Source: Turbatrix aceti (Eukaryota; Nematoda; Chromadorea; Rhabditida; Panagrolaimidae). Taken from it: 64,000 nucleotides of DNA. Every line of letters begins with the position of its first letter. The first letter of the stretch is position 1. Both the position numbers and the translations under genes were made by a program. The stretch spans positions 10,100,180 to 10,164,179 of the forward strand of contig OZ017770.1 in the NCBI GenBank assembly GCA_963969345.1. The letters run 5' to 3'. This document shows, piece after piece, positions 23,212 to 34,271 of the stretch. The notes under the pieces were generated by a model. It was not told the DNA's origin and did no database searches. It was given only the letters and a program-made list of their open reading frames with translations.

Positions 23212-25263
23212 CACTGAAAAAAATCATGTCAGGAAAAACAGCCAAATTCGGCTGTTTTTGTGCTATTTCCAAAAACGACAGTTTTCTGTGACACATTTCT
23301 GGCTGTAAAAACTGACACATTTGGCCACAAAAACTGACAAACGGGTTTTTCCCGCGCTTTTTCGTCGTCCCGCTTTTTGCCATTGATTACCCCCTATTGT
23401 GCCATTCAAACCGTAGTTTACATCATAATTTATCATTATCAAACAAATAATCAACAAAAAAGCATACACAAAAAATCAGCGGAATTTGTCGTTCTTGCGG
23501 AGCCGTTTGCTCGTCTTTTTTTACAAATTTTCGTCTTTGTAAAAATTGAGGGAGGTGTACTAGAAAATTCATTCCTTGGTAAAAAATAAAGTTACACATG
23601 CAGTTAAAAAAATTTTACAAAAAAATTCTCTATCTAATAAAAATATGCACATGCTTCAAAATAATTTTCAAATGCCTGAAAAACTCAAGCTTCCAAAAAT
23701 TTTTTTCTGAAAAATGAATTTTTAAAACTTTTTCGTAGCGTAATTCAAAAACTAAAATCGACATCGCATTCTACAATATCTTTTACATCTGGAGCGATTG
23801 TTTCAGAATTTCACATTTATTATGCGCGCAAGTGCAAATTTTCTTCTGAACCTCCCTTTTTTTGTTGAGCAGACACCAAAATTTTTTAAAGTAGGGTTCG
23901 GTAAAAAAATCGGCATGGGTCGCGTTCGAAATGCTTTTACGCGAAAAAATAAGATCCGGGGCAGAAATGAACGCTGAAGCGAATGGCGTACTCCGTTTTT
24001 TAAACCAAGTTCTAAAAAGTTCCGAAAATCTAATTTTTCTCTGAAATTTTGTTTTTTTTCGAAACTTCTAAGGTGATAAGATATAGTTTTTTATTTAAAA
24101 TCAGTTAGAGAATTTAGTTTCGCTTCAGAATTGCTTTTGTTTGCCTTCATAGCTAACTTAGTTTATGCACCGCGATTTTTCTACCATACCTCCTTCGATT
24201 TTTGGTCCTTTAAACATTTTTGTGTGATTTTAAAGTGCAAGAAAAAATTAAATTTTTGAAACAAAAATTTTGTTTCGAAAATTTCGAAACGTTTTCGAAG
24301 CCGGATCAAAAAACCAATATCAAAATTAGATTCCGCCGCATCTTTTACATCTGAGGGCAGTGTTTCAGAATTTTTTCTCTTTTCGACGCGCCGGTGTATA
24401 ATTTCTCCTGAACCCTACTTTTTTGAGTTTCAGGCAACAAAAATTTTCAAAGTAGGGTTTGGCAAAAAAATCAACAAACGGCGCGTTTTTTATGCATTTT
24501 TTTGAAAATTTAGGCTCAGGGGTAAACATGAACGCAGAATACAATGGTGCTATCAGTTTTGTGACTCGGGTTTATAAAAAGTTTCGAAAACCAAATTTTT
24601 TTCGGAAATTTCAATTTTTTCGAAACTTTCAAAGTGACAAGGTGTATATTTTGTTTCAAAATTAGTTAGAGAATTTTAGTGCGCTTCAGAATTGCTGTCC
24701 CCCACATTTTTAGCTCTTCTGGTTCACTCACAACGATTTTTTTACCATACCTCCCTCAAATTCGACAATTTTGGCCGATTTCGGCAATCAAAATTGTTCG
24801 AACATTTGTATTTTTGCAAAAAACTAGAAATGCCGAATAAAATAGAAAAACACCATAAAAAAAATTTTGTATTACGGGACTCGAACCGCACACCCTCAGC
24901 TTCGCAGTCCTACCCCCTACCAGCATCGCTATTTTGGAAAAAGCTGGGCTTTTTTTTCATTTTCGCCGCGGCTGAAACCAGATGACTTATCTCCTATCAT
25001 TTTCACCCAAAGATGATAAATCCACTTTTTAAACAATGCTGGGAACACAAGAAAACATTTGCATATGCAGAATGCCACATAAAACCCTCAACAACCCAGT
25101 TTCAAAAACTGAGCTTTTGAAATATGTCAGTTTTTCCCGACAAGAAAATGGCTGTTTTGAAAACAGCCAAAATTTGGCTGTTTTGAAAACAGCCAAAATT
25201 TGGCTGTTTTTTTGTAAAAAAAGTGTCAGTTTTGAAAACTGACATATAAATTTTTTCTCAGTG
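23212..25263 (+). mobile_element. TA-flanked transposon copy C, internally deleted (2052 bp)
   Basis: It has the same termini as copies A and B and TA duplications at 23210-23211 and 25264-25265. It lacks two interior blocks of copy A (roughly 16.16-17.05 kb and 17.72-18.21 kb) and is visibly diverged elsewhere. The unoccupied site survives on the minus strand at about 55150-55175, with the target TA at 55158-55159. The tRNA-like segment is kept. Confidence 0.8.
24870..24930 (-). other. tRNA-like segment with Pol III B box (copy C)
   Basis: The B-box GGTTCGAGTCC (24877-24887) is unchanged although the rest of copy C has diverged. Two substitutions relative to copy A lie in the flanking stem-like bases. 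Confidence 0.45.
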
Positions 25264-25265
25264 TA

Positions 25266-25416
25266 TAAACGGCATTTTCGCCAAATGTGTCAATCGGGCC
25301 GGACCGGACCGACAAGAATTTGATTTGTTGATACCCCTGAAGCAAACTATTAAGATGGAATTACAGGGATGTTTTTTTTAAATTGTGTTTTTATTTGCAT
25401 TTTTATTAAAAGATAT
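25266..25416. repeat. Composite repeat segment (GGACCGACAAGAATTTG block)
   Basis: The same block recurs at about 27.53, 45.97, 55.02-55.14 (inverted) and 57.35 kb, next to the 53-bp minisatellite each time. It appears to be a fixed part of the composite repeat. Confidence 0.65.
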
Positions 25417-25657
25417 GTTCTGTTTGTGTGCGAATTGTAATATAAGGTTCTAAATATAAGGTTCTAAAAATCCTTTGGAACCCCAAATTAAGGTTAGAAA
25501 CAAGCTGGTACAAAAATATTTTTTTGCCAAGTTTTACAGGTACCTGTAAAACGTCTTTTTTATTTATTTTTGTACCAGCTAGTTTTTAATCTAAATTTTA
25601 GATTTCAAAGGATTTTTAGAACCTTACACTACAGTTCGCACACTTATAAAACAGAAC
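25417..25657. repeat. Foldback element (~241 bp) with perfect central palindrome
   Basis: Outer arms (GTTCTGTTT...GTGTGCGAA), middle arms (AAGGTTCTAAAAATCCTTT) and inner arms (AGCTGGTACAAAAATA) are all mirrored. The centre GTTTTACAGG/TACCTGTAAAAC (25531-25552) is a 22-bp perfect palindrome. The element interrupts the composite repeat at GTGTGCGA, the point where other copies (for example 27631) continue with CCCAATGCC. Confidence 0.6.
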
Positions 25658-26240
25658 AAAAACAAAATGCAAAATCATAAGCAACCTTAATAATGCTTTA
25701 ATCATCCCCCACTTTCTTTAAAAAAAAAATCCGAACCTTCGAATTTTACTCGAAAATTCGCAAAATATTCTGAACCAAAAAAATCACAGAAATAAAGCCA
25801 ATATTGTTAAAATTTTTGATCCGGGAAAATTTTTTTGTACGGCACTCCCCCTCTCTCATTCTCTAGCGACCCAATGCCACCCCCAGCGATTCACATCGAC
25901 ACGGCACGACAAAACTTTTTTGCTTATGGAATTTTTTTTTCTTTTTTTTAGTGAAGCTTGCTTTTTGTTTCTCATCCAGATGGATTCAGGCTATCATGTA
26001 CAATGTACCTGCGTCAGACGTATGTACCCTTTTTTCGCAAAAACATGCGTCTGTCTTACTCGTCTTTCTGCTCATGCTTTTCTTTTCGATATGTCCGGGC
26101 CGGGCCAACAAAAATTTGGCCCGTTGACACCCTTGTGCTCAACTTTTGTTCTAGTGTGTTTGGGCATGATTGTGCGCAGCAGTCGATCGCCTCAACTCGG
26201 TCGAAAAAAACATACACAAAAAATCAGCCGACCGTGTCGA
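25658..26240. repeat. Composite and dispersed repeat DNA, no gene
   Basis: It contains the dispersed motif GCGACCCAATGCC (near 25865) and a diverged copy of the CATGATTGTGCGCAGCAGTC segment (near 26168) also found at the ends of foldback pieces elsewhere. The 141-codon open frame here spans several unrelated repeat fragments and is not taken as a gene. Confidence 0.45.
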
Positions 26241-26396
26241 GCGCTGTATTTGGCGCAGATTTTTGACTTGTCTGATTATCTTTGTTTATCGATATTCGTA
26301 ATTTTTGACGACGATTGTTCGGGCGCGTTTGTTCTGATATTGTGAGACAGGCATATCATGTTATGTTGCATTATAAAAATTCAACGTAGTACAAAG
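26241..26396. other. Unoccupied insertion sites for transposon copies A and B
   Basis: This matches the left flank of copy A, the spacer, and the right flank of copy B in one uninterrupted run. The target TAs are at 26247-26248 and 26387-26388. Confidence 0.85.
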
Positions 26397-26464
26397 AAAA
26401 ATTCATTTATAAATAAATAATTCCAGATATAATTTTCCGTAATTTTTTTGCGTAAAAATCAGAG

Positions 26465-27510
26465 TAACACTTTTTGTCGAAACTAAAATAACACTTTTTT
26501 TCGCTATAATGTTACGTTTGATTTAGCAGGCTGAATTAGAGTAACACTTTTTGTCACTATAATGTTACGTTTGAATTAACAGGCCGAAGTAGAGTAACAC
26601 TTTTTTTTGCTATAATGTTACGTTTGAATTAGCAGGCTGAAGTAGAGTAACGCTTTTTTTCGCTATAATGTTACGTTTGATTTAGCAGGCTGAAGTAGAG
26701 TAACACTTTTTTTCGCTATAATGTTACGTTTGATTTAGCAGGCTGAATTAGAGTAACACTTTTTGTCACTATAATGTTACGTTTGATTTAGCAGGCTGAA
26801 TTAGAGTAACACTTTTTGTCACTATAATGTTACGTTTGATTTAGCAGGCTGAAGTGGAGTAACACTTTTTTTCGCTATAATGTTACGTTTGATTTAGCAG
26901 GCTGAAGTAGAGTAACACTTTTTTTCGCTATAATGTTACGTTTGATTTAGCAGGCTGAATTAGAGTAACACTTTTTGTCACTATAATGTTACGTTTGATT
27001 TAGCAGGCTGAATTAGAGTAACACTTTTTGTCACTATAATGTTACGTTTGAATTAGCAGGCCGAAGTAGAGTAACACTTTTTTTTGCTATAATGTTACGT
27101 TTGATTTAGCAGGCTGAAGTAGAGTAACACTTTTTTTCGCTATAATGTTACGTTTGATTTAGCAGGCTGAATTAGAGTAACACTTTTTGTCACTATAATG
27201 TTACGTTTGAATTAGCAGGCCGAAGTAGAGTAACACTTTTTTTTGCTATAATGTTACGTTTGATTTAGCAGGCTGAAGTAGAGTAACACTTTTTTTCGCT
27301 ATAATGTTACGTTTGATTTAGCAGGCTGAAGTAGAGTAACACTTTTTTTCGCTATAATGTTACGTTTGATTTAGCAGGCTGAATTAGAGTAACACTTTTT
27401 TTCGCTATAATGTTACGTGTGATTTAGCAGGCCGAAGTAGAGTAACACTTTTTTTTGCTATAATGTTACGTTTGATTTAGCAGGCTGAAGTAGAGTAACA
27501 CTTTTTTTGC
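26465..27510 (+). repeat. 53-bp minisatellite array 1 (~20 units)
   Basis: The unit TAACACTTTTTTTCGCTATA...GCAGGCTGAAGTAGAG repeats every 53 bp; 26489 to 27496 is exactly 19 units. Variants GTCACTATAATG, TTTGCTATAATG, GAATTAGCAGGCC and CTGAATTAGAG alternate in a partly regular order. No coding potential. Confidence 0.95.
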
Positions 27511-28277
27511 TTTTTTTTTTTGAATTTGATTTGTTGATACCCCTGAAGCAAACTATTAAGATGGAATTACAGGGATGTCTTTTTTTTAAATTATGTTTTT
27601 ATTTGCATTTTTATCAAAAGATATGTTCTGTTTGTGTGCGACCCAATGCCACCCCCAGCCACTCACAGCGACCCACGGTACGACAAAATATTTGACCTGA
27701 GAAAATTTTTATGCTATGCCATGTCGCTTTGGTAATCAGATAACTCTTTTAATTTTCTGTAAAGAAAACGGCAATGTTGTTTGACTCGGATAACTGGCTT
27801 GCTTTCTGTGTAAATTTTAAAATTCAGAAACAACCCAAATTTCAGAGTAATGCATCATAATGTTGTTTTTTAGGCATGCGCATGCGCATGCGTGTTTTTG
27901 ATTTTTCTTTTGCGTGATCGATAGCCACTAGACTAAACACGTTTGTATTGAGTTTGCCAGTTCTTTTCACTTACGCTGACATCTAAACATTAGCAAAACA
28001 CACCTCATGAAAAATCTCTTTGCCTAAATATTTCGTCTGCTGGGTATCTACACGTACACAGAAGCACAAATAGCTGATAACAATTTTTTTTTAAATTAAT
28101 ATTTTTTCTCAGACATGGCTCGTTGCGACGGACGTATACTTGATTTACTAAAAAAATATTTTTATAACAATATTAAAACTAATCCTCTTAGCAAGCTGTT
28201 AAAATTCTTACACAACGCGCATGCGCTGGCGAGTTTAAGCTCTGATCATCAAAAAAACATACATACATACATAGATA

Positions 28278-28788
28278 CACATAGACAACCACCTTTACTC
28301 CGAAACGACCGAGTTGACACGATCGACTGCTGCGCACAATCATGCCAAAACACACTAGTTGGTAGAGTTGAACTCACTTTGTATCACGAATTCTGCGTTG
28401 GTCTTTGCTGCCTTTTACAAGTGGTTATTGCTGATGATTATGTTGCATCAGGCACAGCATGTGCTTTTTGGTCAATAGGGGAGAGGGGGGGGGGATTTGG
28501 TTGCTTGTTTCTGCTGCTCAATTTTTGTTCTTACGTTTTACCCGGCGTTCTTTATTTACATATATGTATTTGTTATCCATCACTATTGTTTTACTCGTAT
28601 AAATACTTGTCTGACAGATTGTTGTTATGTTCACGTCTTCTTTTTGTTATGCCTTTTTGTATCGATTATGTTAAACGTTGATCAACCGAATTGTTCTCCC
28701 AACTAGTGTGTTTTGGCATGATTGTGCGCAGCAGTCGATCGTGTCAACTCGGTCGTTTCGGAGTAAAGGTGGTTGTCTATGTATTTCT
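28278..28788. repeat. ~85-bp inverted repeat inside R1
   Basis: The arm at 28278-28362 (CATAGACAACCACC...AACACACTAGTTGG) is mirrored at 28702-28788. Other copies of the composite repeat (37.15, 40.92 and 59.88 kb) keep the right arm but only about 26 bp of the left one, so that region is partly deleted there. Confidence 0.65.
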
Positions 28789-29503
28789 TTCAAAATTATT
28801 CTGCTGTCTGCGCTTTTTTCGTTAATCTGGTGAAGCCTGCTTTTTTATTTTACCGGATGCATTCAGGTTGATACGTTTGATGCAGCGCTTTTGTCGAGCT
28901 ATGATAGCTCACATAAATAACTGTTTGTCTTTTTTTTCTTGCACAAAAGCATGTGTCCGTCTTGCTCATCGTTCCCTATCTTCTTATCTTCTTTGTCATC
29001 ATTTTTTTGCTGTGCGGCAATTTTTTCCTCTATTAGCCAGTCGGTATCTCTATTTTTTTGGTATCTGCCTTTTTGTATCAACGGTGCCTTGTTTTCTATC
29101 ATTGAGTCTTTCTATTTGGCAGTCAATTATACCCCTAGTCCGTTAATCCAAGATTTTCCTTTTCCTGGCTCCTGACACAGCGCTTCCATTCTTCTTTTGT
29201 GAAGTAAAACAGGCAAGCATCGGTACATACCTACTTTGTAGCGATTTTTTTGAAACAGCTTTCGCAGTGATGCCATATGGACACTGACCTTGGTTTCTGA
29301 AATCAGTATCCTATGGCATCATTGGAAAACCGTTTCAACGGAAACAGATTCTTTTCTTTCTATTTGCTTCAAGTTACAGTACATAGCTTTTAAGTCGAAA
29401 GGCTTAAGAAAAGCGACTTCTTGCCTGCATTTGAGAGCAGACTTTGTTCTACTTTCTGGTCCATTTTGTATTTCTGGTCCATTTTTGCCATTACACAGCC
29501 TGT

Positions 29504-29672
29504 GTTGTCGGGTTCGGAAATTTTTCGGGTAACCCGACCCGAACCCGAAACCGAACCCGAAATTTTTGGGTTACCCGACCCGAACCCGAACCTGAACCCG
29601 AAAAATTCGGGTAACCCGACCCGAAACCCGGGATTTTCGGGTCGGGTTCGGGTCGGGTCGGGACCCGACAAC
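29504..29672 (+). repeat. GTTGTCGGG-ended ACCCGA element, internally deleted
   Basis: It begins GTTGTCGGG and ends CCCGACAAC. The body is ACCCGAA/TTCGGGT motifs arranged as nested palindromes such as CGGGTAACCCG. It lacks the unique AT-rich core found in the longer copies. Confidence 0.65.
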
Positions 29673-30707
29673 ACTTTTTGAATGAATCATTCAAAACAGA
29701 TATTCACCTACATGCATATGTTTTTTGTCTCTTTTCATTGCTGTTTTGAATTTAAATGTGTTTTCCGGATTCAAATTGGCAAACTTATCACCATTGGTTT
29801 ATGCAAAAAAAACCGACTATTCTATAACCGACTTCCCCCTCTAGTGCAGGCTACAAGTTTTTTTTCTGTTTTAGGGTCCGAAAATCTAGCTTTACCGGTT
29901 TATGTAAAACTTCTCAATCATAAATTATCGCTACAAAGATTTAGGGGTACGTTTCGGCTTTTCATGTATTCCTTGAACATCCATTTCACGTCTGTTTTTT
30001 TTTAATCCAGACATGTTTTGGGTTTTTAAGTAATTCTGTTGGTCATACATTTTTCCCCCGTTGTTGTGAATTTTATCATCGTCGTCATTATAAGGCTTGT
30101 ATTTGGATTTAAATGACGTTAAAAAGTACCACTTTTTGCTGCACAAGCGTATACCCCCGGCACTTTTTTTGTACGGCACTTCCATAACCCTCTCTCCCCT
30201 TTCCCATTTCCCAGCGATTCTTTGCCACCCACAGAGGCACACAGCGACCCTCGGTGACAAAATTTGACCTGGGGAAATTTTTTGTACGGCATTTTTCCTC
30301 CTCCTTTTCTCCTCTCATCAACAACACTAAATATACGTTTTCTTGTTAATCAAGCTGTGTATTTCGGAGCTCTTATCCATTTATTTTCCCAAGTCGATGA
30401 ATAACGTGATCGTAGAACAACATTCAGGCTTGTACGATTACTTCTTCCCAGGTTGAGACTGCGCTGTCATTGTTCAGTCTTTTTTTAAATACTGAACCTT
30501 TTTTTTAATTGTGCTGTCAGTGACAAAATATAAAAAAAAGCGTTTTGAATTTTTTAATATTTGTTGTACCCCCCAGTACGTTTAAACGCGCAGCAGTGTG
30601 TCTGGAAAAAATAAAGATCTAGCTGGCTGGCTGGGTGGACAACGACTGACTGAGTGAGTCCCCCATCCATCCATCAAACAGGCAGGAAGTCCCCACTTGC
30701 AAACAGT

Positions 30708-31192
30708 GTTGTCGGGTTACCCGACCCGAAACCCGACCCGACCCGAACCCGACCTGAAAATCCCGGGTTTCGGGTCGAGTTACCCGAATTTTTCGGGTTC
30801 AGGTTCGGGTTCGGGTCGGGTAACCCGAATTTTTCGGGTTCGGGTTCGGGTCGGGTAACCCGAAATTTTCGGGTTTGGGTTCGGGTTCGGGTCGGGTTAC
30901 CCGAAAATTTCGGATTCGGTTTCGGGTTCGGGTCGGGTTTTCCAAATTTCGGGTTTGAGAACCCGACAATAAAAGTCAAAATGTGAAAAAAAGTTGAAAA
31001 AAACCGTTAAACATGTCACAAATTTGCTTCTGAAGACGCAATATTTGTTATATTAGCTTCCACAATGCAAAAATTTAAGTACAATTAAATAAATTTACCG
31101 ATTTTATGAAGAAAAAAATTTCGGGTTTCGGGTCGGGTTACCCGAATTTTTCGGGTTCGGGTTCGGGTTCGGGTCGGGTTACCCGAAAATTT
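30708..31192 (-). repeat. GTTGTCGGG-ended ACCCGA element, long form
   Basis: ACCCGA-motif blocks lie on both sides of an about 170-bp AT-rich core (30.96-31.11 kb). The core is shared, in the other orientation, with the copy at 38320-38835. The right end is not a clean CCCGACAAC terminus. Confidence 0.6.
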
Positions 31193-31277
31193 GCAAGTTG
31201 CAAAAGTACTGTGACTGGCTAGTTATAAAAAAAGTCAACATGGCCACTACTCTTTGACAAGAGACATAGACTTGATT

Positions 31278-31454
31278 TGTTATGTAGTGCTCGGTCTTAT
31301 TAGGAACTCTTTATTTGGATCCAATACAACTTGATAGTATCGATAAGCTACTACACAACTGGTCTCTCTCGTTCTCCGGGCTGCGAGGCAGCCATTTCCC
31401 CAGAGGAGGAGGAGCCACGTCTCAGTGTGCACAACGTGCACACTACACGTAACA
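31278..31454 (-). repeat. 3' LTR of the gypsy element
   Basis: The 177-bp repeat matches the LTR at 36091-36267 with two substitutions, near the run CAGAGGAGGAGGAGCC. Confidence 0.95.
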
Positions 31455-31466
31455 TCCTCCCCACCC
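31455..31466 (-). promoter_or_regulatory. Polypurine tract
   Basis: On the minus strand GGGTGGGGAGGA abuts the TG that opens the 3' LTR. This is the expected place and composition for the plus-strand primer of an LTR retrotransposon. Confidence 0.75.
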
Positions 31467-31573
31467 GGGAGAAATGACGTCCCCGTCATTCCCAGATCCC
31501 AAGGGAGGTTGTGGTACAGTGTACAAAGCGTAAGCGGGATTACAAAAGTGGTTATATGGGTTAAGCATGATTA

Positions 31574-33455
31574 CTAAGGTATATGCATGAGTTTGATTTT
31601 ATCAATGTGAGTCCAAGTGTTGTCGTCGAGCTGTACGTTCTTGTTACGCAAAGCGGTGACTTCGAAGGGTCCCCGCCATTTTGGGGAAAACTTGTTTTGA
31701 CGCGGCATGTAGTCGACGGTAACCAGGACTCGATCTCCGATTTGGATCTTCTTTTCAGTGGCTTTTCTTTGGCGATCCGCGCTGCGTTTCATCTGCTCAT
31801 TTTGCGTCTGCAGCTTTTTATGAATTGTTTCCCACATTCGAAGTGCTGCTCCAGCTGTAGCGTGCATATGCGCGGAGTTTGTTTCTGTGTCTGCTAGGCG
31901 TAGGAAGTTGTCTGATGGAAGCTGAGGCGCTCTCAGGTACATGACCTGGAAAGGGTCTAACCCTGTTGCCTCGTGAGTAGCCGTGTTATAGGCCATTTGT
32001 GCGAATGGTAGAGCGATGTCCCATTCGACTTCGGTTGCTTCCATTACTGCGCTTCGGATGATGTGGCCAATTGTTCGGTTAGAGCGTTCAACTTGGCCAT
32101 TGGCCTGGGGGTGGTATGGGGTCGTGGTTCTATGTTCGAAGCCCATCGCCCTCCCCAAGTCAATAAAGGCCGCACTCACAAATTGACGTCCGTTATCGCT
32201 GACGACAAGTGTTGGGACGCCGGCCACGGCAATGACATTTGCGATAAACGCGTTGATGACTGTGTCTGCTGTGATGTTTGTCAGTGGCATGACCCATAGG
32301 AACTTCGAAAAAGCGTCGATGACGGCCAATACGTAACGGTTTTCCTTCGTCGTTATGGGGAGCGGTCCCAGCAGATCTATGTGGACTCGCTCCATCGGTT
32401 GCGTAGCCGGTGGGATCGGCTGTATTGGAGTCGCTTGGCGGTCACCTGCTTTCGTTTTTGCTTGGTGACAGATGACGCATTCTTTTGTCCATTTAGCAAC
32501 GTCGGCGTCCATTGCTGGCCAGTACGCACGATCTTTGATCTTGTCGAGTGTGCGTGCTTGTCCAAGATGTCCGCCTTGTGTAATCAGGCTATGGAAATCA
32601 TTGAAAATGGCTCGACGTAGCGTGGTGGGAATCCAAAGGCGATTCTTCTTGTTACCTTTGGTGGTCAGCACAATAGTGCCTTCCTGAATCTTGACACGTG
32701 TGCGGATCTGCTTGGGTAGTGGATTGTCGCCGACGGGGTTGTTGAGAAATAACAATATCATTTTTGTCTCCGGGTCATTGTTCTGTTCTGCTTGAATCTT
32801 CTCGATTGTGACTTCTGGTGGTGCCATGACTGCATTGACCTGTTGTTCCGTCGGATACCTGCTTACATGGTCGCACCAAAGATTGGACTTCCCTGACCTA
32901 TGTTCAATCTTCAAGTTGGCGTCCTGGATGACCATCTGGTATTTAGCTAGGCGTCCGGTGAGGTCTTTTCGTCTGAGCAGAGCAGTGAGGGCGCTATTGT
33001 CTGTTCTCAGTACAGATTCAGGCGCGCCTTCTACGTAGCAGCGGAATTCTTTGATGGCGAAAACAATCGCCAACGCCTCAGTTTCGACTGCTGGATAGTT
33101 TGCTTCGTGTCGATTGAGCTTGCGTGACGCGAAGGCTACGGGGTGTTGACCGTCTTCGTGTTCTTGCAAAAGTACGGCCGCTACTCCTTTCGCCGACGCA
33201 TCTGTCTCGATGACGAATGGTAACATGACACGTGGCGCGGCCAATGTTGGTGCCGACGCCAATAACTGCTTGACATGTTCCAGTGCAGTGTCGTGTTCGG
33301 CAGTCCATTCTTTGCTCACATCTTTGTCTTGCTTGGTCAAATCGTACATGGGATGCATGACTTCTGCGAACTTTGGAATGAAGCGTCGAAAGTAACTAAG
33401 CGCACCGATGAGGCTGCGAAGCTCTTTGAGAGTCGCGGGGCGTTTGGAACTGTCC
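31574..33455 (-). pseudogene. pol: gypsy pol remnant: RT thumb, RNase H, integrase
   Basis: The open frame runs 33586-31574 (670 codons). Only the part from about codon 48 (33,445) is pol-like: SSKRPATLKELRSLIGALSY is the RT thumb. RNase H follows with its acids D129 (ETDAS), E170, D196 and D239 (CDHVSR). Integrase has the zinc motif H332, H340, C370, C373, the catalytic triad D404, D464, E500 (D,D35E) and a GPF module (KWRGPFEV) near the end. Protease and the RT fingers and palm, including the YxDD site, are absent. The codons before 48 overlap gag in another frame and are not pol. The element cannot reverse-transcribe; its integrase may still be intact. Confidence 0.92.
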
Positions 33456-34271
33456 CGGGTTGCTGTTTCCGTAACCTCGCCAGGAATTTCCACGCCGTTG
33501 CCATCCGCCGCGAGAGGGTGCACCGTTGTACGTGCGTCGATTTTGGAGATCCAGGCGAGCGAATGCAATGATTGCGTCTTCTTCATCTTGTCCTTCTTGC
33601 AGCACGGCTTCTTGTTCAGCGGCCAGGTTAATCTCCTCGTCCAGGGTGGCTGCTGCGGGACGATTGCGTACCAATTGCCTCAGTTTTGGTTGAAGGTTAT
33701 AACGGAGCGTTTCCTTTATTAGCTGCTCCTTCACCTCTTGGGTGAAGTGTGCTTCCGGGTAGGCGGTATCCGCTAGGTCCCGCATTGCCTGTGCGAGCTC
33801 CATTACCGACTCACCAACCTTCTGCTTCCGGTTGGCCAGCTGGGTACGGGCTCGTTCTGGGGCGTTGTTTCGCGGGAGTCGGGCGGCCCATTCCGCCAGC
33901 GCATCCTCCCATTCTTCCTTGTGGTTGTCGGGGACTTGTTCCCACGCGGCCAATGGCGAGCCGCGCAGGTAAATGGGGAAGATCTCAACGAGCTCTTCCG
34001 GGTCCCATGCAGATGCTGTTGCCAGCCGGTTGAAGAGTTTGATAAAGGCGGGCAAACTCGTTGAGCCGTCGAACGGGGCGAGGTCGTGGAACGAACGGTT
34101 TCGCCGTCGCTGGGCCATTTCCTGTCGAGCTTCCTGAACTTCTTCTTGTTCCTCGTCGTTATTTCCGAAGAAATAACCCAAGACGCTGTTGTTGGCCAGA
34201 GTGGGGTTCTGTAATCGGCGTCGGGCTTTAGGTTCGTTATAAGGGATCACGCGCTGGTTCCGTAATATCAT
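33396..34271 (-). CDS. gag: gypsy Gag polyprotein, C-terminally truncated
   Basis: The frame is open for 291 codons from an ATG at 34271. The core has the Ty3/gypsy Gag layout: FDGSTSLPAFIKLFNRLA, IYLRGSPLAAWEQVP, AWDPEELVEIFP and a helical region up to about residue 215. A Gly/Arg-rich tail (GGWQRRGNSWRGYGNSNPG) follows. The zinc knuckle expected next is missing: after about 33,450 the DNA is pol read in the wrong frame. Gag should bind the element RNA and form particles. The deletion junction puts gag and pol in different frames. Confidence 0.85.
   Translation of the reverse strand: MILRNQRVIPYNEPKARRRLQNPTLANNSVLGYFFGNNDEEQEEVQEARQEMAQRRRNRSFHDLAPFDGSTSLPAFIKLFNRLATASAWDPEELVEIFPIYLRGSPLAAWEQVPDNHKEEWEDALAEWAARLPRNNAPERARTQLANRKQKVGESVMELAQAMRDLADTAYPEAHFTQEVKEQLIKETLRYNLQPKLRQLVRNRPAAATLDEEINLAAEQEAVLQEGQDEEDAIIAFARLDLQNRRTYNGAPSRGGWQRRGNSWRGYGNSNPGQFQTPRDSQRASQPHRCA

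Larger units (their letters stand above)
27520..31277 (+). repeat. Composite repeat, copy R1 (left of the gypsy insertion)
   Basis: In order: the TTGATACCCCTGAAGC block, a (GCATGC)n tract, a head with ATGGCTCGTTGCGACGG, T-rich DNA, two ACCCGA-motif elements and a tail ending CATAGACTTGATT. Homologous copies start near 36.3, 36.9, 40.5 and 59.2 kb, with an inverted one at 50.4-55.2 kb. The 188-codon frame at 28115-28681 is not a gene: a G-run at about 28,487 varies in length between copies and breaks the frame. Confidence 0.8.

Noticed and set aside
25920..26345. 141-codon open frame on the + strand
   Set aside because: It spans pieces of several different repeats, including the transposon empty site. 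No single gene could be derived from it.
27879..27900. (GCATGC)n alternating purine-pyrimidine tract, also at about 46,219, 54,740 and 59,463
   Set aside because: It could adopt Z-DNA, but it is simply a fixed part of the duplicated composite repeat, with nothing to indicate function.
28115..28681. 188-codon open frame in R1, similar to frames at 36505-37496 and 59704-60225
   Set aside because: A run of G near its middle differs in length between copies and shifts the frame. The sequence is T-rich with no domain. It is repeat DNA, not a gene.
29390..29681. Proline/arginine- and glycine-rich frames in the ACCCGA elements on both strands
   Set aside because: They are open only because the ACCCGA motif has no stop in any frame. 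The translations are low-complexity artefacts.
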